Shown here: one piece after another, positions 7,704-12,413 of the stretch
Layout: each line of letters opens with the position of its first letter
How positions within the stretch are numbered: position 1 is the stretch's first letter
NCBI GenBank assembly: GCA_044371405.1
Contig: JBILTS010000047.1
Coordinates: 1-15,144 of the forward strand
From: RGEC01 sp044371405
Lineage (GTDB): Bacteria; Bacteroidota; Bacteroidia; NS11-12g; UBA955
Reading direction: 5' to 3'
Length of the DNA: 15,144 bases
The notes under the pieces: generated by a model
Told to the model about the DNA's origin: nothing
Databases searched by the model: none
Seen by the model: only the letters and a program-made list of their open reading frames with translations
Translations under genes and position numbers: made by a program

Positions 7704-7738
7704 CAAAGTTACGGAATTTTTGTTGTGGCGTAAACAAA
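7704..7738 (-). promoter_or_regulatory. Bacteroidota-type promoter of the sucB operon
   Basis: On the minus strand TTTG (7738-7735), 23 bp, then TAACTTTG (7711-7704) perfectly matches both boxes of the Bacteroidota consensus. The sucB ATG is 8 bases after the -7 box, so the transcript is leaderless or nearly so. It also decides the sucB start against the longer alternative. Confidence 0.75.
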
Positions 7739-7852
7739 GAATGGCGGGTAGGTGAAAGTGTGCAAAAAACAGGGCGGGTTACGTTTGGAATTTGTGGGCG
7801 GGTGGTGTATCATTGTGTAAGAAATAAGCTGCGGGGGAGTTGCACAATATAT
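7739..7852. other. Non-coding spacer between sucB promoter and the cassette array
   Basis: No credible reading frame. The left part is G-rich on the plus strand (GGCGGG/GGGCGGG runs at about 7743, 7772 and 7797). The base composition then shifts to AT-rich from about 7840. No integrase gene lies on either strand. If the array ever had an attI site it would be here or in the adjoining hairpin, but I cannot identify one. Confidence 0.5.
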
Positions 7853-7906
7853 CCGCTAAGGGAGAAAATAGGTGCAACTTTGTTGCGCCAATAAGCAAGT
7901 TAGCGG
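7853..7906 (+). repeat. Hairpin at the left end of the cassette array (short attC-like or attI remnant)
   Basis: CCGCTAA (7853-7859) is exactly complementary to TTAGCGG (7900-7906). Inside it, GGTGCAAC (7871-7878) pairs with GTTGCGCC (7882-7889) around a TTT loop with one wobble. The nested two-stem layout with an internal bulge resembles a short folded attC. The left box ends AAG instead of AAC and the arms are unlike the other two sites. It ends in the recombination core G|TTAGCGG (cut expected between 7899 and 7900) where cassette 1 begins. Its identity as attC, attI relic or unrelated hairpin is uncertain. Confidence 0.4.
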
Positions 7907-7964
7907 TAACCCGGATACTCTGAATGCACGAGATTAATAATTTTGAAGTCTACTTAAATCAGAT

Positions 7965-8483
7965 ATGAATATTTTTGAAACATGTAAAATAAAATCTATA
8001 GCAAAAGGAACTATACTCCTTCGTCAAGGAGAGATTTGCAAAATTGGTTGCAAGGTTATTGCGGGTTGTTTAAAAAGTTATGTTTTAGATGATACGGGTA
8101 AAGAACATATCATGCAGTTCGCGCCTGAAGGTTGGATTATTACTGATATGAATAGTTTATTTAACAATGTTCCTTCAGATATAATAATTGAGGCGATTGA
8201 AGACAGTGAAGTGTATTGGATAGAAAGTGAAATGTTAAATATTTGGGGAAATGCAAGTAAAGAAGTTCTTCTTGAACAAATAAAAATGTTGAGAAGAAAC
8301 ATCATAACCGCAAACAAGCGGACAAGAATGCTTCTTAGTTCTACAAGTGAAGAACGATATATCGATTTCATTCAAACTTATCCTAGCCTAACACAGCGAC
8401 TGCCACTAAAACTTATTGCTGCCTATATAGGCATAACTCCTGAATACCTGAGTGAGATTCGCAGAAAAGTTGCAAGTAAATAA
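7965..8483 (+). CDS. Crp/Fnr-family transcriptional regulator
   Basis: A 172-residue cytoplasmic regulator. Residues 1-110 form a cyclic-nucleotide-binding-like beta barrel (KGTILLRQGEICK, then DDTGKEHIMQFAPEGW). A dimer helix follows, then a C-terminal HTH (RLPLKLIAAYIGITPEYLSEIRRK, about 144-168), close to the Bacteroidota Crp/Fnr pattern 'RVPLKYIASYLGITPETLSRIR'. There is no Fnr-type cysteine cluster and the cAMP pocket is not recognisable, so the signal is unknown. A TAATTTTG -7 box (7938-7945) lies 19 bases before the ATG, without a good -33 box. It is the likely controller of the two palindrome-bearing promoters downstream, because the centre of each palindrome lies about 41 bp before the predicted transcript start, the class II position for Crp/Fnr activators. 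Confidence 0.85.
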   Translation: MNIFETCKIKSIAKGTILLRQGEICKIGCKVIAGCLKSYVLDDTGKEHIMQFAPEGWIITDMNSLFNNVPSDIIIEAIEDSEVYWIESEMLNIWGNASKEVLLEQIKMLRRNIITANKRTRMLLSSTSEERYIDFIQTYPSLTQRLPLKLIAAYIGITPEYLSEIRRKVASK

Positions 8484-8485
8484 AT

Positions 8486-8532
8486 TTCTTAATTTACCTT
8501 AAGAAGTCTGTTTTTTTCAATATCTATTTTTG
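8486..8532 (+). promoter_or_regulatory. Pirin promoter with palindromic operator
   Basis: TTCTTAA (8486-8492), six bases TTTACC, then TTAAGAA (8499-8505) is a perfect 7-bp inverted repeat. Nineteen bases on comes TATTTTTG (8525-8532), a perfect TAnnTTTG box. No TTTG -33 box exists; the operator's right half occupies that zone, as in an activator-dependent promoter. The TTG start of pirin is 20 bases after the -7 box. The same arrangement recurs before doxX. Confidence 0.75.
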
Positions 8533-8552
8533 TTGCCGAAACAAAAAATAAA

Positions 8553-9260
8553 TTGAAATTCATACACAGACCCAATCAAGCCCGTTGGCATAAGCATGAC
8601 GCTTGGAAAAAAAGTGCTTATGCTTTTACTCCTAATCAAACTCATTTTGGCGAATTAACTGGTTTTGCAGATGATATTGTAAATGCTGGTGAAGGCTTCG
8701 GTATGCACCCCCACCAAAACATGGAAATTAGCACCATTGTGGTTGCGGGTTCACAGGCTCACAAAGACAATACGGGCAGCGAAGGCATTATTCATCAAAA
8801 TAGTGTACAGACTATGAGTGCTGGTACAGGGATTATGCACAGTGAGTTCAATACTTCGAAAACAGAATTGTTTCACAGTTATCAGATTTGGGTTTATCCA
8901 AAGGAAATGAATGTAAAACCTCGCCACGAAGCCTTTGCGTATCAACCAGAAGATAAGTTGAATAAAATTTTATTGACGCTATCACCCGATAGACGCAAGA
9001 ATACTGCCTTGATAAACCAAGATGCTTTTTTAAGTGTAAGCCAAATTGAAAAAAATGTAACACTTGATTACGTGATGAATCTCAGCGGCAATGGCGTTTA
9101 CATTCATTGTGTAACTGGAAACATAATTATCGATAACTACATACTTAATGAAGGTGATGCCTTGGGTATATATGAAACAGAAACAATAAAGATTAAAGCA
9201 TCAGAAGAAGCGGAACTCATTTTTGTCGAAGTGCCTATGACAAGAGGGGTTAAAATTTGA
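8553..9260 (+). CDS. Pirin family cupin protein (YhhW-like)
   Basis: A 235-residue bicupin. It starts KFIHRPNQARWHKHDAW, like the 'IHRANERGHA.HGWL' opening of pirins. The metal ligands are all present: H52 and H54 in MHPHQNMEI, and H96 and E98 in GTGIMHSEF, with the same spacing as human pirin and E. coli YhhW. Some pirins show quercetin dioxygenase activity and others act as redox sensors; which applies here cannot be said. The start is TTG. No ATG or GTG lies upstream in frame near the promoter and the family N-terminus begins exactly here. The stop overlaps the next gene's TTG (TTGA), so the two are translated together. Confidence 0.92.
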   Translation: MKFIHRPNQARWHKHDAWKKSAYAFTPNQTHFGELTGFADDIVNAGEGFGMHPHQNMEISTIVVAGSQAHKDNTGSEGIIHQNSVQTMSAGTGIMHSEFNTSKTELFHSYQIWVYPKEMNVKPRHEAFAYQPEDKLNKILLTLSPDRRKNTALINQDAFLSVSQIEKNVTLDYVMNLSGNGVYIHCVTGNIIIDNYILNEGDALGIYETETIKIKASEEAELIFVEVPMTRGVKI

Positions 9261-9610
9261 AAGTTATGTTAGTATCAGAAAGTGTATCTAAAAACAAGAA
9301 TGCGCCAGTTATAGTTCTATTCGGAGGAAATCCATATCGCCGAGACGAAGTCATTAAACTTGTTCTATCTATAGGAGATATAACTATATACGGTACTCTT
9401 AGTGAAGAAGAAGGCTTTGCGAAAATAAAATCTCTGGCCCATGTAAGTCTCGTTTTAATAGGTGGAAGATATTTTGAAGAGCAAAGGATACGAATAAGAA
9501 AGTTAGTCAAAGAAGAATTACCTCATACAAAGATAACAGAGCCAGGCGTAGAGTACCCATATGAAAACGAGGCTATAGTAAAAGATATTAAATCAAAAAT
9601 AAATTTATAA
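9257..9610 (+). CDS. Receiver-like small protein of unknown function
   Basis: 117 residues if it starts at TTG 9257, which overlaps the pirin stop, or 114 from the ATG at 9266. Visible are an N-terminal strand NAPVIVLFGGNP, a helix YRRDEVIKLVLSI, a strand DITIYGTLSEEE, and LVLIGGRYFEEQRIRIRKLV leading to a conserved-looking PGVEYPYENEAIVKDI. The alternating pattern resembles a CheY-like or Rossmann fold, but I see no clear phosphoacceptor Asp in the usual position, so it may be a pseudo-receiver. No named family is claimed. The four-base coupling to pirin and the shared promoter suggest a partner in the same redox or stress response. Confidence 0.75.
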   Translation: MKVMLVSESVSKNKNAPVIVLFGGNPYRRDEVIKLVLSIGDITIYGTLSEEEGFAKIKSLAHVSLVLIGGRYFEEQRIRIRKLVKEELPHTKITEPGVEYPYENEAIVKDIKSKINL

Positions 9611-9727
9611 CAAGAAGAAATCATCATTATCTTGAATAAAATAGGTGAAAGAGAGATTTGACATTGATACACATCAAAGTTCCGGACGATTTGAATGCGT
9701 TACGCAAAAAGTTACGGTCAGAATAAT

Positions 9728-9774
9728 TTCTTAAACTACCTTAAGAGCTACTATTTTCATCAGCTATATTTTTG
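9728..9774 (+). promoter_or_regulatory. doxX promoter with the same palindromic operator
   Basis: TTCTTAA (9728-9734), ACTACC, TTAAGAG (9741-9747), then exactly 19 bases to TATTTTTG (9767-9774). Operator spacing, operator-to-box distance and the -7 box are identical to the pirin promoter, while the intervening bases differ. Conservation is therefore in the functional positions. The doxX ATG is 24 bases after the box. Confidence 0.75.
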
Positions 9775-9798
9775 CCCAATAATTTAAACATAAAAAAT

Positions 9799-10167
9799 AT
9801 GACAAGTAAAACAAAAAACATTTTTACGTGGGTTCTTGCAGGCTTGCTTGCCTTCGCATTTTTAGGTTCAGGCATTACAAAACTTCTTGGCGTTGAAATG
9901 CAAATCAAAAATTTAGAAAGTTGGGGTTATCCTCTTTGGATGCGTTTTCCAATTGGGTTGAGTGAAGTGGCATTTGCAGTAGGGCTTCTTATGCCTGCAT
10001 ATCGTAAATGGGTTGTTTATTCAATTTTTGGTTGGGGAATAGTTGCAATTTACACGCACATTCAAGCAACACCGCCCCAATTCCAAATGCTTGGAGGTCC
10101 TATTGTGTTTTTGATACTCAATACTGTTTTATTCTTTCTTTCTAAAGCAACTTCAAAGTCAGCTTAA
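9799..10167 (+). CDS. DoxX-like integral membrane protein
   Basis: 122 residues with four predicted membrane segments. The first carries the DoxX signature GLLAFAFLGSGITKLLG, followed by IKNLESWGYPLWMRFPIGLSEVAFAVGLLMP and two further helices. I start at the ATG at 9799; the longer frame from TTG 9772 would begin inside the -7 box. DoxX-like proteins are inner-membrane proteins often tied to quinone, thiol or sulfur redox stress, usually with unknown chemistry. Sharing an operator with pirin supports a joint redox-stress role (inference). A strong terminator follows 24 bases after the stop. Confidence 0.9.
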   Translation: MTSKTKNIFTWVLAGLLAFAFLGSGITKLLGVEMQIKNLESWGYPLWMRFPIGLSEVAFAVGLLMPAYRKWVVYSIFGWGIVAIYTHIQATPPQFQMLGGPIVFLILNTVLFFLSKATSKSA

Positions 10168-10191
10168 AGAAAATATTTGTCTTTCGCAGAT

Positions 10192-10240
10192 ACCATTAGC
10201 TTAGGAGGGTCAACAACTCTCGGAAGCTAATGGTTTTTTT
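10192..10240 (+). terminator. Rho-independent terminator after doxX
   Basis: ACCATTAGCTT (10192-10202) pairs perfectly with AAGCTAATGGT (10224-10234) in an 11-bp stem, followed by a run of T to 10240. It closes the cassette 1 gene block before the attC site. Confidence 0.92.
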
Positions 10241-10355
10241 GTTTTTGGTGAGCCCAAAAATGAATAAGTAGCTAGGGATTCAAAAAAGTTACTCCAGATA
10301 CTGTTATAATTGGAGGCGAAGTTTAATTTCATTTAGCATTTGATTAGTAAGGGCA
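10241..10355. other. Non-coding tail of cassette 1
   Basis: AT-rich sequence between the doxX terminator and the attC-like site. There are stops in all plus frames (for example ATGAATAAGTAG at 10260), no promoter boxes and no recognisable RNA. Nothing further is seen here. Confidence 0.5.
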
Positions 10356-10491
10356 ACCGCTAACACGGGTTTGGCACAAGTGGCGGTTCAGTTCTTCGTA
10401 TGATGGTTTTTTATAAATTTGCAGTGTATGCTTCGTATTAACATTTGTGGTAAAAATCGCCACCTTCGCCAAGCCCGAAACCTTTAGTGGC
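10356..10491 (+). repeat. attC-like site 1 (end of cassette 1)
   Basis: The R'' box is ACCGCTAAC (10356-10364). The left arm CGGGTTTGGCACAAGTGGCG (10366-10385) is the reverse complement, at 16 of 20 positions, of CGCCACCTTCGCCAAGCCCG (10458-10477). The R' core is TTTAGTGGC (10483-10491), so the canonical G before the cut is T here. The central loop of about 72 nt contains CTTCGTAT twice and TTTGTGGTAAAA (10444-10455), which recurs in site 2. Size and architecture fit a VCR-like attC of about 130 nt. Confidence 0.72.
10414..10421 (+). promoter_or_regulatory. Possible -7 box inside the attC 1 loop
   Basis: TAAATTTG is a perfect TAnnTTTG match on the plus strand, 108 bases before the kinase start and followed by GCAGTG. 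There is no TTTG about 20 bp upstream, though a T-rich run (TGGTTTTTTA) is near. No better promoter is seen between here and the kinase, so it may drive cassette 2. Confidence 0.35.
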
Positions 10492-11482
10492 AAGGTTTAA
10501 CCTATGCAACGAATAAATACAAATCATTATGAAACGCATAAGAACATTAGGAAAAGGGGGACTAGGCATTGTGTCACTTTACCAATCTAACAACGGTCAG
10601 AATTTCGCTCTTAAACAGATGCTTTACCAATGGGACGAGAATTACTACGAGCGTTTTAAAAGAGAGGTTGAGATAATGGCTACTCTTGTTCATAAGAATA
10701 TCGTCAATGTTTTGAATTTTAATATTCTCAACAACAATCCATGGTATTTAATGCCATATTATGAAGATGGTAGCCTGAGAGATAAATTGATGGATATAAA
10801 AAGTAAGGGACAGATATATTCGTTAAAAGGTGCAACCGGAATTATTTACCAACTAGCCGATGCATTGCATCACGCGCATGAATTTGGCGTTATACATCGA
10901 GATATAAAACCTGAAAATATATTATTCAATGGAAAGGATCCAGTAATAGCTGATTGGGGTCTTGGAAAATTCATTCATAAAAAAAGTAAAGTACTAACTA
11001 ATGTTGGCCTTGGAACAAAGTCTTATTGCTCACCTGAACAGTGGGAAAGTGGTGTTTCTGACAGCCGTTCAGATATTTATTCACTCGGTTTAGTTTACAG
11101 AGAATTATTAACGGGATCGCTAACAGGTCAAATACAAGAAAGAAGAATTAATGATATTGTAAACAAAATGACGGCAACAAGCCCAGCTGATCGTTATCAA
11201 AGAATGAGCGAGGTAAAAGAAGCCATAAGAGCGCTAAATGAAATATCCACCAGCGACCCGATGAAAGATTTTTGGGAAGGTGTTATTGCAGCATCAGCAG
11301 TGGTTGGAATTGCAATTCTATTGGCTAAACTAATTGAAAATAAATGAAAACCCAGCCACTAACAGCACCTACCCAAAAGGCGGGGTTTCGTGTTCCAAAG
11401 ACAATTTTGTGGTTAATCAAACATTAGTTTTTCAAATCAAGTTTTGTGGTAAAAGTCCCGCCCTTCGGGTAGCTGCAAAACG
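10484..11482 (+). mobile_element. Integron gene cassette 2 (Ser/Thr kinase)
   Basis: It runs between the two attC-like cores. Its first bases TTAGTGGC are exactly complementary to GCCACTAA in its own R'' box (11355-11362). One gene fills it, with a 45-nt leader and only 7 nt between the stop codon and the R'' box, the compact layout of a typical cassette. Confidence 0.78.
10529..11347 (+). CDS. Tail-anchored Hanks-type Ser/Thr protein kinase
   Basis: A 272-residue kinase with all core motifs: Gly loop LGKGGLGIV (7-15), ATP-lysine K29 in FALK, helix C Glu (E46), HRDIKPEN with catalytic D125, metal-binding D142 in a DWG triad instead of DFG, and GTKSYCSPEQ in place of the APE segment. The kinase domain ends near 240. 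A single hydrophobic segment (251-269, GVIAASAVVGIAILLAKLI) followed by ENK would anchor it in the inner membrane with the kinase in the cytoplasm. It lacks the extracellular PASTA or other sensor domains of house-keeping bacterial kinases. No phosphatase or substrate gene is beside it. Alone in a mobile cassette, a signalling or phage-defence role is possible but unproven. Confidence 0.93.
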   Translation: MKRIRTLGKGGLGIVSLYQSNNGQNFALKQMLYQWDENYYERFKREVEIMATLVHKNIVNVLNFNILNNNPWYLMPYYEDGSLRDKLMDIKSKGQIYSLKGATGIIYQLADALHHAHEFGVIHRDIKPENILFNGKDPVIADWGLGKFIHKKSKVLTNVGLGTKSYCSPEQWESGVSDSRSDIYSLGLVYRELLTGSLTGQIQERRINDIVNKMTATSPADRYQRMSEVKEAIRALNEISTSDPMKDFWEGVIAASAVVGIAILLAKLIENK

Positions 11483-11490
11483 TTAGCCAC
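11355..11490 (+). repeat. attC-like site 2 (end of cassette 2)
   Basis: The R'' box is GCCACTAAC (11355-11363). The left arm GCACCTACCCAAAAGGCGGG (11365-11384) is the reverse complement, at 17 of 20 positions, of CCCGCCCTTCGGGTAGCTGC (11457-11476). The R' core is ACG|TTAGCCAC (cut between 11482 and 11483), with canonical GTTAGCC. The inner 12-mer TTTGTGGTAAAA (11443-11454) is identical to that in site 1 at the same distance from the right arm. It has a 72-nt AT-rich loop. Confidence 0.82.
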
Positions 11491-11510
11491 AACCTCACGA
11501 TGAGAAGGTT

Positions 11511-12368
11511 ATGAATCAAACCAAATATATAGACAACAAAAAAAACTCTATTCGATTTTCGAACTTTAAAAAGTTGGAGACAGAATGCCCGTTCACTGGT
11601 TTGGGAGTAAAATACGTTGCATCCGGTGAAGAAATATATTACGCAAACGACAAAAAATACAAGGTGAATGCCGGTGAATATATTATTGGAAATGAGTTTA
11701 CCAAGTCCATTGTGCAAATTGATCACAAAGAAATAGTTCAAGGGCTTTGTATTGATATTTCGTCTGAAATTATTTCTGAAGTTGCTGAATTTCATGATGT
11801 GAATGGAACGGAATTGAAAGAGTTTATACTCTCTGACCAGTTCTTTGTGAATCGGTACGATGTGAAAAACACCAGTCTGGGATATTCCCTTAATGAAATC
11901 AACCAACAAATAATAAATGGAATTTTCTCGAATTATTTACAGCACAGTGAATTGTTTTATAGCCTCGCTGAATCGATTATTACCGATCAACGTTTTGTGT
12001 TTGATCATTTGTCCAAACTTAATTTTAAAAAGAATGTAACAAATGAGGAAATTTTTAGAGCTATTCTTCAGGCGAAATTGCTAATTGATGAAAATATAAC
12101 GGATAATCTGTCGTTGGAAAAAATTGCCATACAAATAGGAATTTCAAAATACCATTTCATTCGCGTGTTTAAAGCTGCTTTCGGAATTTCACCTTATCAA
12201 TACCAAAAGCGCAAACGACTAGAGCTTGCCAAATTAGATCTAATGGGCGGCTCTGAAATTCTAACAACAGCCATTCGCTTCGGATTCCCGGATGCTCCAA
12301 CTTTTACGAAAGCGTTCAAGCAGCAATTTGGGCAAACACCCGGAGCAATAATAAAAAGCAATTTTTGA
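11511..12368 (+). CDS. AraC-family transcriptional regulator
   Basis: A 285-residue cytoplasmic DNA-binding protein. The N-terminal part (1-170) is cupin-like (VASGEEIYYANDKKYKVNAGEYIIGNE) and likely senses an effector that cannot be predicted. The C-terminal 95 residues hold the two AraC helix-turn-helix units: LSLEKIAIQIGISKYHFIRVFKAAFGISPYQY and ILTTAIRFGFPDAPTFTKAFKQQFGQTPG. It starts 28 bases into cassette 3, right after an imperfect AACCTC...GAGAAGGTT palindrome (11491-11510) that might be an autoregulatory site. Its stop is 45 bases before the large secreted protein, which it probably controls or shares a transcript with. Confidence 0.92.
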   Translation: MNQTKYIDNKKNSIRFSNFKKLETECPFTGLGVKYVASGEEIYYANDKKYKVNAGEYIIGNEFTKSIVQIDHKEIVQGLCIDISSEIISEVAEFHDVNGTELKEFILSDQFFVNRYDVKNTSLGYSLNEINQQIINGIFSNYLQHSELFYSLAESIITDQRFVFDHLSKLNFKKNVTNEEIFRAILQAKLLIDENITDNLSLEKIAIQIGISKYHFIRVFKAAFGISPYQYQKRKRLELAKLDLMGGSEILTTAIRFGFPDAPTFTKAFKQQFGQTPGAIIKSNF

Positions 12369-12413
12369 CAACAATAAAACCTGTAGAGGTGGTTGTTTTG
12401 CAGAAAAACTGGT

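Larger units (their letters stand above)
7900..10483 (+). mobile_element. Integron gene cassette 1 (crp-type regulator, pirin, REC-like, doxX)
   Basis: It runs from the core G|TTAGCGGT at 7899/7900 to the R' core of the attC-like site ending at 10483/10484. The first bases TTAGCGGT are exactly complementary to ACCGCTAA in this cassette's own R'' box (10356-10363), as required for a cassette that once circularised. All four genes are on the strand expected for cassette genes, with attC at the 3' end. Four genes in 2.6 kb is unusual, since one per cassette is typical. A terminator closes the gene block before the attC. No integrase is present in the window. Confidence 0.72.

Noticed and set aside
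7839..7878. GTTGCAC / GTGCAAC inverted repeat as an operator or terminator
   Set aside because: It competes with the nested hairpin 7853-7906 and lacks a U-tract or promoter nearby. Probably only part of the same repeated GTTGC theme.
9632..9726. Two tiny overlapping TTG-start frames (9632-9661 and 9658-9726, 9 and 22 residues, the second LTLIHIKVPDDLNALRKKLRSE-like)
   Set aside because: Too short to judge, no ATG, no recognisable family, and no ribosome site. May be a gene remnant before the doxX operator but cannot be supported as a gene.
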